Shown: piece after piece, positions 48,479 through 59,690 of the stretch | Layout: each line of letters begins with the position of its first letter | Position numbering within the stretch: position 1 is the first letter of the stretch | Source of the DNA: Trichomonas vaginalis G3 | Taxonomy: Eukaryota; Parabasalia; Trichomonadida; Trichomonadidae | DNA length: 64,000 nt | Direction of reading: 5' to 3' | Assembly: GCF_026262505.1 (NCBI RefSeq) | Contig: NC_067206.1 | Coordinates: 15,620,205-15,684,204 of the forward strand | Position numbers and translations under genes: made by a program | The notes under the pieces: generated by a model | Database searches by the model: none | The model's input: the letters and a program-made list of their open reading frames with translations, nothing else | What the model was told of the DNA's origin: nothing

Positions 48479-50433
48479 AAATTCAAAACGTCGAAAAAAT
48501 AAAAATTATTAGTAGCATGTTTAAAAATAGGATATATTTAAAGAGGATTTCTAATTTCTACCATTTTCATTATAGAAATCCCAGTAAATTGTTTTTTCGC
48601 AGTAAATAAGAACGCTTTAATGCTCTCAGAGCTTGATAAAGCTTTAAGATCAATCGGATATTCCACAATAATCTAGATACATCCACATTTACTATGAGCA
48701 AAAGTACTAAAGTACTCACAAAATCTAGATTGAGAGGCGGTCAATGACTTTTGAGGGGAAATTAACGCATGGAATTTAATATTATTTAGGTTGATATTCT
48801 TGCTTATTATTTCAGAAAAAAATCTTAAAAATTTCAATATGAAAATTGAAAGCAATTCAAAAAAATTGCTAACATGTAAATTTTAATATCCTATGCATAA
48901 TTTCATATTTTGAACATTTTTTATTTTTGTTTAAAACTTAAAATTTTGCGAATTTAATATAATTTATAAAATATAATACGTATATATATTTAAAATACAC
49001 TAAATTTAATTGTTAATTGACGTTTTTGGGAATGAATTTTATCAAAACATGCCTGAATCCGAAAATTTGAAAGAACGAATTACACAATCATATATGTAGA
49101 ATTCAAAATACAAACTTAAAGATCGTATACGTTTAAAATTATTCAGATTGTGTTTGATTTCCACTCATTCTGTTTCTTTTGAACTCTAACACTAACATTT
49201 CATGATGATTACATGATCCATTTATACATGGTTGAATTGTTTCAGATTCTACCAGAAAATCAATCCAAATTTCTCAATGCATTCATGTTGATTGGACAAA
49301 ATTTAAAATTTATCAGCCTGTTTCCAGAGAAACTCATATATTCCCTAATGAAATGTAATTTTTGCTACATTTATTTCAATCAAATTTCAAAAAATTGACT
49401 GCAGAGCTTGAAAAGGTGATGAATCATGTTGTTATTAGATGTACATATTAGATTTACTATTTCCAAAAAAATGCTCAAATTTGAATAGTTTTTAGAAAAT
49501 TTGGAATTACACTCCTTAAATTATATATAATTAAATGTTTAAATTTTATTTATTTTTCCCTTTTAATTTTATAACGTGCTCTATCAAAACTAACCTCTCA
49601 ATTGAAGGCCACAAAATCTAAGTAGTGAGGGTACACAACTTTTGTATGGAGTACGGTTCAATTTTTGAGAGCCTCACTACTTAGATTTTGTGACTACCTT
49701 ATAATAGAGAATAGATCTACAAAGAAAGCAGATGATAATTGAATCATTTTCATCAAATAAGACAATAATCCTACTTGATTAGATATATCAGCTCTTATGA
49801 TTACGTTCCTTGAATGATTTTCTTTCGATGACAATAGTTTCCGAAATTCTAGGTTTGATAAATAGCCATAATATGCATGTGTATCAACATGATACAAAGA
49901 CGTCATGATGATTTCCTTTCATTGCAAAGTTTCCGAAAATTATATTGAAATCGATTTATTGATCACCATAAACTATAATTATAATTAAATTAGGTACTGG
50001 ATATTGACATTCCGCTTAAAATTTCAAAATTTATTGCAATTTGAATGATGTGTGAAAAAATTCGTAAATTTTTGAACCAAAACATAGTTAAATAACCAGC
50101 ACTTATTATTTATATTATAAAAATTGTTATGAAACTATCCAGAAGCTATGGCTCACTTAATGATTTCTGCAATTGTCTTTCTTTTTACCTGTCCGGGTCA
50201 TTTTCATATTTATTTAAGTCCCACAAGATATTGCTTCGGAACAAAAGTTCAAAATCTGGAGTGGTCGTTCGTCTCAGATTTTTTCTCCATGACGATGAGA
50301 ATTCAATGACGATCACATTCAAAAAATTCTATGAATTATTGAAAAATTGAGAGCAGTTGAGGCGACCAAAAGGGATCACCCCTCACAAAGCTGACCAATC
50401 GTTAACCAAGAATTTGACAGATAAGAAGTAACT
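48479..50433. other. Intergenic AT-rich region with a 21-bp inverted repeat
   Basis: About 2 kb without a supported gene. At 49610-49692 a perfect 21-bp inverted repeat (CACAAAATCTAAGTAGTGAGG and its complement) encloses 41 bases, a possible small transposon remnant or hairpin. Short open frames here lack initiators and recognisable domains. Confidence 0.5.
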
Positions 50434-50444
50434 TCATTTTTCCA
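50434..50444 (+). promoter_or_regulatory. Initiator of the aldolase gene (TCATTTTTCC)
   Basis: TCATTTTT ends five bases before the ATG at 50445, matching the trichomonad Inr and its usual place just upstream of the coding start. Confidence 0.7.
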
Positions 50445-51431
50445 ATGGCTGTTTCATACAAGTCACTTGGCCTTGTTAACTCCAAGGATATCTTCGCTAA
50501 GGCTGTCAAGGGTGGTTATGCTATCCCAGGATACAACTTCTCCAACCTTGAACAACTCCAGGCTATCATCACAGCTTCCGTCAAGACAGAGTCTCCAGTT
50601 ATTCTTCAGGTTTCTGCTGGTGCTCGTAAGTACGCTAACCAGACAATGCTCCGCTACATGGCTCAGGGTGCTGCTGAATTCGCTAAGGAAATCCATCCAG
50701 AGCACAAGCTCATCCCAATCGTTCTCCACCTCGATCACGGTGACTCCTTCGAACTTTGCAAGTCCTGCATTGATCTTGGCTTCTCATCCGTCATGATCGA
50801 TGGTTCCCACCTCCCATACGACGAGAACGTTGCTCTTACAAAGAAGGTTGTCGAGTACGCTCACTCCCGCCCAGACTACGTTACAGTCGAAGGCGAACTC
50901 GGCGTTCTCGCTGGTGTTGAAGATGATGTCAAGGCTGAACACCACACATACACACGCCCAGAGGAAGTTCAGGACTTCGTCTCCAAGACAGGCGTTGACT
51001 CACTCGCTATCGCTATCGGCACATCCCATGGTGCTTACAAGTTCCCACCGGGCACAAAGGCTGAAATCCGTCTCGACATCCTCCACGAGATCGAGAAGAA
51101 GCTCCCAGGCTTCCCAATCGTTCTCCACGGCTCATCCTCCATCCCACAGGAGTACGTCGAAATGGTCAACAAGTACGGTGGCCACATGCCAGAAGCCGTC
51201 GGCATCCCAGAAGCTCAGCTTCGTGAGGCTTCCAAGTCTGCTGTCTGCAAGATCAACATCGACTCTGATGGCCGTATGGTCATGACAGGCACAATCCGCC
51301 GCCTCTTCGTTGAGCACCCAGAATGGTTCGACCCACGCCAGTACCTCGGTGAAGCTCGTACAAAGCTTACAGAGATGTACATGCGCAAGGATAAGGAAGT
51401 CCTCGGCTGCGCTGGCCATGCTTTCGACTAA
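50445..51431 (+). CDS. FBA: Fructose-1,6-bisphosphate aldolase, class II
   Basis: A 328-residue class II (zinc) aldolase, which splits fructose 1,6-bisphosphate into dihydroxyacetone phosphate and glyceraldehyde 3-phosphate in cytosolic glycolysis. Visible sites: the metal and active-site motif VLHLDHGDS (residues ~90-98), GELG near 145, the phosphate-binding IAIGTSHGAYK (~195), VLHGSSS (~228) and NIDSDGRM (~280). The length is right for the family and the frame is whole. Codon use is strongly biased to C-ending codons (CTC, ATC, TCC) and much richer in GC than the flanks, as expected for one of the most highly expressed trichomonad genes. Confidence 0.98.
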   Translation: MAVSYKSLGLVNSKDIFAKAVKGGYAIPGYNFSNLEQLQAIITASVKTESPVILQVSAGARKYANQTMLRYMAQGAAEFAKEIHPEHKLIPIVLHLDHGDSFELCKSCIDLGFSSVMIDGSHLPYDENVALTKKVVEYAHSRPDYVTVEGELGVLAGVEDDVKAEHHTYTRPEEVQDFVSKTGVDSLAIAIGTSHGAYKFPPGTKAEIRLDILHEIEKKLPGFPIVLHGSSSIPQEYVEMVNKYGGHMPEAVGIPEAQLREASKSAVCKINIDSDGRMVMTGTIRRLFVEHPEWFDPRQYLGEARTKLTEMYMRKDKEVLGCAGHAFD

Positions 51432-52045
51432 ACGAAAACTGTCTTTCCGCTTATAATATATAATTCGATTTTTTTGTATTGATTTATTGTCTTTGCTCAT
51501 ATTTGATTTAATTTGTATGCAATTCTTCTATGTTTTGCATAAAATCGGAGCTTGGTTACCAACTACGATTCTCTGATCTTTTCCATCAGATAGAACATCA
51601 AGGAACTTCGAAAGATTCAATTTGAGATGTGAATTGTTGTTTGTTAATATATATAGAACAATTTGATTCAAGAAATAGAAGTATCTACAAGTATTTGGAT
51701 CGAAATTGTTATGTATCGCTAGATCGAACACATTTGAGACAAATTATTTCATGTATCCTTCACGATTGAAGTTTGTTAACGTATCAGAGTGGAACCACTT
51801 TCACTTATTTGTTCAAAGGCTATGAATAATATATTGTCAAACGAGATAACAGTTTGAAATCAAATATATAAATTTCTTATATCTTGAATTGTTTTATTTA
51901 TTTATGATCATATATAAGTGGTATATGATGCTAGCTATTGTGTACCATAAATATTGATTAAATATCAATTTTAAAACAGAATATAATATTAGAATTTAAA
52001 TAGTATTGATACAAACAAAATAAACATTTAGTATTAACAGAATTC
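51432..52045. other. Intergenic, no supported gene
   Basis: AT-rich spacer after the aldolase gene. I see no RNA gene and no convincing frame on either strand; the frames antisense to the aldolase are shadows of its biased codons. Confidence 0.5.
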
Positions 52046-52714
52046 TCATAGAGTATCTTCATCTCTAAAAGTTATGAAGTTTTCTAAAAATGTTGCTAAT
52101 TGAGCAGGAAACTTATTTTTTGCTTCACTTAATTCAACTAATTTGTACCCATCACTGCCATTTCTGATGCAAATGTACTGTTTATTATCGTAATTTTTGT
52201 AACCCAAAATTTCAACTTGGATTTGATCCTTCCAAAGGTTATGTTGTGATGTTTTAGGTTTGACAACGACCATTTTATCCTTTTTCGAAGTTTTTCTTTT
52301 AGTTTGTTTTTCTTTTTTGCTGTTTTTCTCTGTTTTTTCCGGTTTTTCTTTTTCATGCTTTTCTTCTTTACGTTCTTTTTCATGTTTCGGTGTTTCTTCT
52401 GCTTTTACTATAATTTCTTGTTTAACATGCTTTTCTTCTTTTTGAATATTTTCATGTTTTACTTCTATTGGACTTGGAGTAATAATTGGAGTAGGAAGCT
52501 TTTCTGTTTTGACAGTTACTTCCTTTTTTTGTAAATTAGTATTACTTTTTGGAAATTTTAACCAATAATCTTGAATCATTTTAAAAGATTCAATTTCTTT
52601 ACCATTTTTAACTTCACGTTTATTCGTTTTATGGTCTAGTATAACATATTTCAACTCCTTATTATCTCCAAACTTAAAAATATGTGAAACAATTGTACAT
52701 TTTGACTCTTCCAT
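52046..52714 (-). CDS. HP1-like protein with a chromo-shadow domain
   Basis: A 222-residue protein starting at the ATG at 52714; the frame extends further but would overlap the divergent tetraspanin. The C-terminal ~55 residues (VEILGYKNYDNKQYICIRN, then KLVELSEAKNKFPAQLATFLENF) match the chromo-shadow pattern of HP1 proteins, including the L-V-x-L/A-x-x-A-x-x-K-x-P-x-x-L-x-x-F-x-E core. The N-terminal ~55 residues (VSHIFKFGDNKELKYVILDH) could be a diverged chromo or second shadow fold. Between them lies a long Lys/Glu linker with a nuclear-signal-like KKEKQTKRKTSKK. It probably acts in heterochromatin. The 58-base gap to the tetraspanin must hold both promoters. Confidence 0.65.
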   Translation of the reverse strand: MEESKCTIVSHIFKFGDNKELKYVILDHKTNKREVKNGKEIESFKMIQDYWLKFPKSNTNLQKKEVTVKTEKLPTPIITPSPIEVKHENIQKEEKHVKQEIIVKAEETPKHEKERKEEKHEKEKPEKTEKNSKKEKQTKRKTSKKDKMVVVKPKTSQHNLWKDQIQVEILGYKNYDNKQYICIRNGSDGYKLVELSEAKNKFPAQLATFLENFITFRDEDTL

Positions 52715-52772
52715 ATTTGTCACTTTTATGAAAAAATAATCGTACAAGAATTTGTCACCTTTTTTAAAAAAG

Positions 52773-53372
52773 ATGAACAGACTGTATATAGCACTTCTTA
52801 TTACAGTTTTGTGCATCTTTGCAAGTATACTTGCAGTAATTTCAAATGAGAGTTGGATTGTTGACTCAGGTTTATTCACTTTAGTACAAAAACCAATAAT
52901 TATTTCTCAATTAGTAGCTTTTTCATTCATGGCGACAGCAATATTGATTACATTATACATTTTTACGGAATCTACACTCGTTTATTATATGCACATTAGT
53001 GTATCTGTTTTCGCTCTATTAATAGAAGCATATTACGGATTTATTTGGGCTTTAACTCCACTTTTCTTTTTTGATGGTATTAGAACACATTGGAGAGATA
53101 ATTATAATACAGATGCCGTGGCAAACGTTCAGTCAAAGCTTAAATGTTGCGGATTTATGGAAGTTGGTGAATATACTGATGATAACTGCACAGAATCAAA
53201 GAAGAATCCATGCTACAGTGCTCTAACTGGAGCTTTCATGTCTAATGTTAGTAGCTCAGGAGCTTTCCTTTTGGCATTTCTTATTTCAATGGGTGTTATA
53301 GATATGATATTCATCTCTTCTGTTAAAGGAAATGGTGATCACGAGAACAGACTCTTACTAACAGGCGATTAA
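52773..53372 (+). CDS. Tetraspanin family membrane protein
   Basis: A 199-residue protein with four membrane segments (about residues 4-25, 43-65, 70-95 and 160-183). Between the third and fourth is an extracellular loop carrying the tetraspanin CCG motif (KLKCCGF) and two further cysteines (DNCTES, NPCYS). The start is the ATG at 52773, downstream of TCACCTTTTTT. Tetraspanins organise membrane microdomains; in trichomonads members are linked to adhesion, aggregation and exosomes. The length is typical. The frame is whole. Confidence 0.88.
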   Translation: MNRLYIALLITVLCIFASILAVISNESWIVDSGLFTLVQKPIIISQLVAFSFMATAILITLYIFTESTLVYYMHISVSVFALLIEAYYGFIWALTPLFFFDGIRTHWRDNYNTDAVANVQSKLKCCGFMEVGEYTDDNCTESKKNPCYSALTGAFMSNVSSSGAFLLAFLISMGVIDMIFISSVKGNGDHENRLLLTGD

Positions 53373-53866
53373 TTTCTATTTTATTCAATTTTTTATTGAT
53401 TTCGTTTCTGAACTTCAATTAATCATCATTAACTCGATTTTCAGAACAATTTTGTTGCTTTATATTACAATCATGTTATTTAATAAACTCTATATAGTTT
53501 ATATTTTTTGTAATATTTCCATATTTTTTTTTCTTGAACAAATATCATATATAAGTAATTAGATATCACTGAGAGATATTTTATAACCAGAATTTCTTCC
53601 CCTTAGATATTCATGTATCAAAACAAAAATGTCGCATAAAAGAGCCCATCTGATTCATCTCTTAGTGCACCAATTACAAACTTATGTATGTTTTCTTCAA
53701 GAACGAGTATGAGTTTTATACATAAACCAGTATTTCTCCATACAGATTTAAGATATTGTTTTAATTTAAATGGACGGCAGTTATGGCATTTGTGTAACAT
53801 AAAAATTCATATTGTTTCTTCCAAACTTGCAATGATATTTTTGGATTAAAAAAAATAAAAAAGATT
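53373..53866. other. Intergenic, no supported gene
   Basis: AT-rich spacer. One short minus-strand frame (53618-53800) has no initiator and no recognisable domain. Confidence 0.5.
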
Positions 53867-53939
53867 TGCCTACGACCGGAGTTGAACCGGCGACCTTGCG
53901 CTTACAAGGCGCACGCAATAACCACTATGCTACGCAGGC
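53867..53939 (-). tRNA. trnT: tRNA-Thr (UGU)
   Basis: On the minus strand the sequence folds into a full cloverleaf. The acceptor stem is GCCTGCG/CGTAGGC with one G-T pair. The A box is TAGCATAGTGGTTA. The anticodon stem is TGCGC/GCGCA around loop CTTGTAA, giving anticodon TGT. The T stem is GCCGG/CCGGT around TTCAACT. The discriminator base is A. No intron is seen. A TTTT run lies a few bases past the 3' end, as expected for Pol III. Confidence 0.95.
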
Positions 53940-54008
53940 TTGTTGTTTTTAAAAATTATTTTGAATACATTATAAAATCAAACATATTCATCAGATATTT
54001 TCCACTTT

Positions 54009-54362
54009 TTGTCAATTTTTTATGACATCATTTACTCATCCCAATTCAAATTCGGCCAAATTTTTAGAGCATTCAATGATGCTCAAAAGAAATCTACAGA
54101 TATTGATAAAAAAATAATTGAAAAACAAAAACTGGAAGCTCGCGAATCTGAAAATCTTAAAGATATTTTGCAATGTAAATGCATTTTCTGCGGTAATTTA
54201 TTTCAAAGTTCAGAACTTGTTTCAACATTACCATGCTGTAATGCATTATGCCACGTAAAATGTCTCGCAAATCACGATTCTAATTCTTGCCCTTCATGTA
54301 AAGGCCAAATTCCGCAGGATTTTAAGAAACTATGTAATGACTTATTACCTTACGCAAATTAA
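54009..54362 (+). CDS. RING-type zinc-finger protein, start uncertain
   Basis: The C-terminal ~60 residues carry a RING-like pattern: C-x-C-x2-C, a C-C-x3-L-C-H-x2-C core, then H and C-P-x-C (CIFCG, LPCCNALCHVKC, SCPSC). A coiled segment (KKIIEKQKLEARESENLK) precedes it. The frame has no in-frame ATG; it opens at 53976 and could start only with a non-ATG codon. An ATG at 54022, right behind TCAATTTTTT, is in another frame and stops after 31 codons. Either a frameshift, a missed short intron, or decay explains this. The product would be a small E3-ligase-like or trafficking-type RING protein. Confidence 0.55.
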   Translation: MSIFYDIIYSSQFKFGQIFRAFNDAQKKSTDIDKKIIEKQKLEARESENLKDILQCKCIFCGNLFQSSELVSTLPCCNALCHVKCLANHDSNSCPSCKGQIPQDFKKLCNDLLPYAN

Positions 54363-54623
54363 TCAAAACTTTTTAATAATATTTTTATTCATGTGAACAT
54401 TTGTTCAAAACCTTTGTTATTTGCATTGCCTGTTACTGTTTGTTTGTATTATAGATCATAAATAGATTATTTTATAAATCACTCCTAATTCAACTTTTAT
54501 TGAATATCCAAAGATAAATATTTTGATTGAGACGCAACTATCTGATGTTTGGTTGATAATATTTTATCAAAATTTACATAAAATTTTATCTAAAGCAATT
54601 TGAATTGAAAATAATCGTTTAAT

Positions 54624-54923
54624 ATGTTAGATGATGTCGAAATAGAAGGGATGAACCAAAATCGAGGTGGAATCAGGTCCAGTAATAATATATTTATTAC
54701 AATATTAGTCGCATCTATTGCAACAACTTTCATTATTTTTCAATTTTTCGAGAGTTGGTCTGCATTCAGGGCCTTACAATGGATTCTCGGATTTCTTAGT
54801 GTTTTCTTTTACTTTGTGACATATTGGTCTGACTTTAAATCGCTTAGCAGCATTTCTTTTAGTTTATCTATATTTTGCTCAGCAACACTCTTCTTTACAA
54901 TGTGTTTATCGCTATTTTTATGA
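54624..54923 (+). CDS. 99-aa membrane protein with three hydrophobic segments
   Basis: A short polar N-terminus (LDDVEIEGMNQNRGG) is followed by three hydrophobic segments at about residues 24-42, 49-67 and 77-98. No family is recognised. No clear TCA initiator was seen just before the ATG, so support is weaker than for the other host genes. Length and the clean membrane pattern argue for a real gene. Confidence 0.45.
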   Translation: MLDDVEIEGMNQNRGGIRSSNNIFITILVASIATTFIIFQFFESWSAFRALQWILGFLSVFFYFVTYWSDFKSLSSISFSLSIFCSATLFFTMCLSLFL

Positions 54924-57900
54924 TTGTTTTAGATGATTTCATTGATCATATGTTGTTGCTATGAACTATTTTACAGATAAAATAATAAAAAACTATCCTA
55001 TTCTAAAGATATATCACCATACTTCTTAGAAATTTATGATTATGCTATATTTGTCTAATAATTTTCTAATAATTCATAATAATAAACTTGAATTTAAATT
55101 TATGTAAGGTCCTTTTTTCATTTAAGGTACCCTATTCAAAAAATGAAAGGGGGTCCCTCACAAAATTGAAGGGGTACCATTCAAATTCTATCGAAATAGT
55201 ACCTTAATTAAAAAAAGCTCTCAACCGGTACCATTCAAATTCCCTCAAAAATATTGAAAAGATTTTAGGTATGCTACTAATATAGTTAGTTGCATCATAC
55301 AGAATGCATAGACAAATTTTTTACTAATTATTTTTTCTTAGCAATTCAAATTCGAGATCGCTTAAACTATGCTTAGAATCATAAGCATAAAATTTTGCAA
55401 AAGGTATGGGAATAATTTGAAAATTAATTTCAAAAATTATTAATACTAGTGCAAGCTAGTGTAAGCATGTAAATGCATATTTGTGCACTTTCGATACTCT
55501 TTTTTGGAAATTGTACTTTATCTTAAATTTCGAATGCAAATTTTTGAATATGTGTATTGAAACTGTAACCTTTTGTCTAAGTTGCATTCTAATATAGCTC
55601 GAATTCTATAAATGGGACTTTACTCCTCTTTCTTTGCGAAAATTTAGACATAGCCAAATTGCAATTTGTTGGTAATACCTGCATTGGAGGTATAATATAT
55701 GTTTTCAGGTTGAAAACAAGGAGGTAGTTAGTGATAAAGCATAGTTACCACATGAAATGCAGTAAAATTTTGAGTCTAAACGTCTTTTAAACCATCAAGT
55801 ATAAATTATAGAAAAGATTACTTTATATATAGTTAAATAAATAAAAATGATTAGAAAATAGCGTTTTTGATCAAAATTTCAAATTTTATTTCCGAATATC
55901 TCTATTTGTGTCTAATTAGAGACATTTCTATAATTTTAGTGCGCAGCATATGCAATTCCTCTCTTGGTTATTGCATTAATTTCTCAAAAAGAAAAAAGTC
56001 TTCAATAATTTTTCAACAATACAGTACTAAAGCTAAAACTTCTAAACACATGAAAAGTATATCATTCTCGTATGGCATTCCAAACGGGAACCGCGGTTTG
56101 GTTACCATGGATTTCCGTCACCGGTCACATTTTAAAGATTTTTAAAGCCTTATAAAAATATGCTTGTAAATCATTTTTTGTAAATCGGCAAAAATTTGGT
56201 AATTTTCTTCAACTAATAAATCTGCGAATAGCATTTATAATACAAGAACAATCTTTTAAAATGCGTTTGATTCATTTTTGTATAATTTCATATAGGCACA
56301 TATATTCTTCCGGGACTTTCCGTGATTTACCGTAAAATCATTAGTTACACCAATTTCCCGTATTTTGAATAGTTTTACTGCACTTTTTCCGTAAAATTGA
56401 GTTACGGGAATCCGCAAATTTCCGGACCTCATTTTTCATAGAATATAATAATAATATTTGATAAAAAAATATATTATTTATATTTTTGATTTTTGAATTA
56501 CGGAAAAAGTGAATTGTTAACTTGATTTTTTTATATGGTTAATTTTTCAAATGATATTATGAAGATCTAAAATATTAAAAGTAAAAAATTGAATTACGGA
56601 AAAAGTGAGGTCAAAAGTGAAATAAATTTGCAGAACAATTTTCATTGATATTTGACATTGAGTATCACACTTTAGTGAATCAACATCTATAAGAATGAAG
56701 TGTTTTGAAGCTGAAATAATATTGAATAGAAATTAATTTTTCTGAAATTTTGAATGAAATTATGGGAAATAAAAAAATTACTAAATATTGTATTCATACA
56801 AATATATTATTTTAAAGAAAAATAGATGCTGATAAAACGATAAAAAATTTTGAAAACTTTACAATTAATTTATGTTCGTAACCACAGAGCTTGCAATCCA
56901 AAGCTCACGTTAGACTACAAGAGTCATGAAGTCTCATACTAAGGGATATCCAACATATATTTTAATAATCTAATGTTTGTGACAAATATTCAACATAAAA
57001 TTAAGTTTTCGTTTCGTTACAAGGCATTCATACTTTGGAGATATCATATTTAATGTACAGAAAAGTTAATATTAAACAATACATGCTAAAGAATTAATAA
57101 ATAAGATAATAAAATAAATTTATACGTAATTACTTTCATTTAATATGCTTTATGCTGTATAATATTGATTAAGAGGCATTAAAAGGTTCCATAGTCTGCT
57201 TTTATAGGCAAGATTTTTGATAAAAATTTAAAATTTTGAAAAATGATGAGAAAAGGAAAAAAAAGGTAAATGAGAGCAAGAGGAGGGAAAAAAAGAAAAA
57301 GAAAAGAAAGGGAAGGGAAAAATAAAAGAAAGAAGGACATATAAAAATTTAGATGCGCATTCTTAATGCCGAGGCGGCTTGCCGCCGAGGCGCGATTTTT
57401 TTAGGCCTCTACGGTAACCCGGCAATGTTTTTTTAAATCTTGTACAGCCCTACATTCTCGTTAATATGTAGATTACCAATGAAAAGAATATTGTGAAATT
57501 TGAATATTTTTTAAAATAGAATGTAGAAATACTTATCAATGCTTAAAATAGAGATATGTGAGAGCTAGATCCGTATTTATTTACGTTTTCGTGCATATTT
57601 TGAATATCAAATTAAATTAATTTTGAAGATTTTAGCATCTAAAAGTATTTAATGCCCCTATACAAGCAAGGTAATTCTTACATGTCTTAGTAAGTCCAAA
57701 CTTAATGTTTTATGATATGGGCCTGACCTCTCCATATGGTGACGATAGAAATTGAATAGGGTACCTAAATAAAAAAAAGGAGTTTAATATTATTAAGGGT
57801 ATAGTCCACTAAAAATTTTTAAGTTTTGACAATGAAAATAAGCTCTGTGACCATGTAAATATATATCTATGCAAAACGAGAGGTTATGCCATAATTTTTT

Positions 57901-58199
57901 TAGTTATCAAATTTTCCTTTTTTTGAGAGAAGTCTCTCAATAATTTGAGAAGAATCTTTGATATAAAGAGATACACATTTGTAGAACGAAGTAAGTGTTT
58001 TCCAAACATTTTATATGTTCATCCTGTATAACAATATAAAGCTGCATAGTGCCATCTTGTGCGTTTGCTATTTTATGCACTTTTCATTGAGATAATCCCT
58101 CTTCTCGGGTGATTTTAACAGTCAACTCAATTTTAAAATAAAGATTTCATCAAAATGATTTCGAAATTCGGATATTGATTATATAAATAGCACTGTTAA
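54924..58199. other. Long AT-rich intergenic region
   Basis: More than 3 kb without a supported gene. Points seen: GGTACC-containing short repeats at 55120-55260; three copies of TTACGGAAAAAGTG, one inverted (56381-56394, 56498-56511, 56594-56607); a purine-rich tract at 57240-57345; and a GC hairpin GGCGGC-TT-GCCGCC at 57373-57386. The last ends in ACTGTTAA, the left flank of the next element. Confidence 0.5.
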
Positions 58200-59690
58200 T
58201 AAGGATGTCAATTCGGAAAATTGTTTTCATTTTAGGAGAATATAATTTTCCTTTTCGAAAATTTAAAAAGTGAGACGCGCAGGATTCGAACTTTTTAAAA
58301 GTTGATTTAAATATATTCTAGTGTGGATTCTAAGGATAATATCATATTTAAAATAAGAATATACTAGTTTAGGTGGTATAATTTTTTCGATAAATTTGAG
58401 AGCATGTACGTTTAGGGCATCAAAAGTGTCAATTCGCTCAGCGAAAGCTGAGCTAGCTTCGTTCTCGAAAGAATAGGGAAGGAGTGAAAGAGAGTGATAC
58501 AGATGTTGACACATTCATATCATTTCAACAAATTTTGATCAAATTGAAATGCAATGAAATTCAATTCACTTCATATCCTTCAGTCAGTACATTGACATCC
58601 TTCTACATCACAATGATAACTCGTGCATCAATAGTTCTACAACTAACTCAGAAAAAACAAGATTTTTCCTTCCAGCTTACAGCTTTTAAAAAGTTTCGAT
58701 GATAAAAATCACTCTACTCTTGTTTATTGATATGTTGTGATCGTAGGTAAACGTATTCTTATCGATATTAATAAAAATATTTTTACGAAAATCTGAACCA
58801 ATTACAGAGTTATTCATAAAGTTTATGATAACTGTAATTACTTCATCTTTGTTTTATATTTGAATAAACAATTTAATTTAATTTAATTTGCATAATTTTT
58901 TTTAGTTGAAAGACAGGAAACTTAGTTGAGTTTGTATTATTTTTATCGTTCAATTCATTGTATTTGTGAGTGATCCAGATATTTAAGATATTTAGAAAAA
59001 ATTTATTAATTTGATTAACAAATTTTAATCAAAATAGCAAAAATCTATTTGATAGCTGTAAGCAAATAATAATTTCTATTTCAAGCAAAATCACTTATTT
59101 TCATCTAAACGTATAAAAATGTCAATTTTATGAGAATAAATTTAAAATCTCATGAAATATAAAGGAGAGTAATATTTTTCAATTTTCTTTTTTTCTTTCT
59201 CTCAAATATTTTCTATTGGGAATTTTCTTGTTATCAAAAAATAATTTTAATATTTGTTTATTTCATTACATACAATAAAATTTTAAAAACTCTATTTCTT
59301 CACAAGAAAATTTTTTTCCTTCATATGAAGAAACATTTTGTTCTCCATTTGATGCTGAGTCTAAGTCTCGATTTTTGAATTTTCTTCTTTCCAAATTTCT
59401 TTTTTCCAAATTAGAAGTTTAATTCAAATTTTCAATAGTTTATATATTTTCTCAAACCGTCTTAGATTTTCTCACTTTTTAGGGATTTTCTCTCAAAATA
59501 TACAAAAATAGTAATACCAATACATGTGTCTAATATACTTTAAAACCATCGTGATAAAATTCAAAAACGAAGAGTTCTTCTCTCCAAATTTTTTTCAAAA
59601 TCAAAACAATGAGATAAAAAAATACGTTTGGAAAATTCATTTTTAGCATTTTAGGAATTTTCTCACTTTTCTTCCAAATTGACATCCTTA
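58200..59690. mobile_element. Likely non-autonomous DNA transposon, 1.5 kb
   Basis: The ends carry a 14-bp inverted repeat (TAAGGATGTCAATT at 58200-58213, its complement at 59677-59690), flanked by the direct repeat CTGTTAA (58193-58199 and 59691-59697), or ACTGTTAA if one terminal base is counted as target. A 7-8-bp duplication would fit a hAT-like element. The interior is AT-rich with no transposase; a short inner frame (58484-58702) has no known domain. Confidence 0.65.

Noticed and set aside
50463-51500. Several open frames overlapping the aldolase gene on both strands
   Set aside because: Shadows caused by its strong codon bias; no domains and no initiators of their own.
55867-56145. 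92-aa frame in the long spacer
   Set aside because: Low-complexity hydrophobic start, no initiator; the GC-rich end (CCGCGG, CACCGG) is odd but supports no protein.
57240-57345. Purine-rich tract considered as a regulatory or triplex region
   Set aside because: A simple A/G-rich stretch without symmetry or link to a gene; not enough to claim function.
57373-57386. GC hairpin GGCGGC-TT-GCCGCC in host spacer, considered as a member of the two-hairpin family
   Set aside because: It has a two-base loop, no second hairpin and no ATG end; it does not fit the Polinton units.
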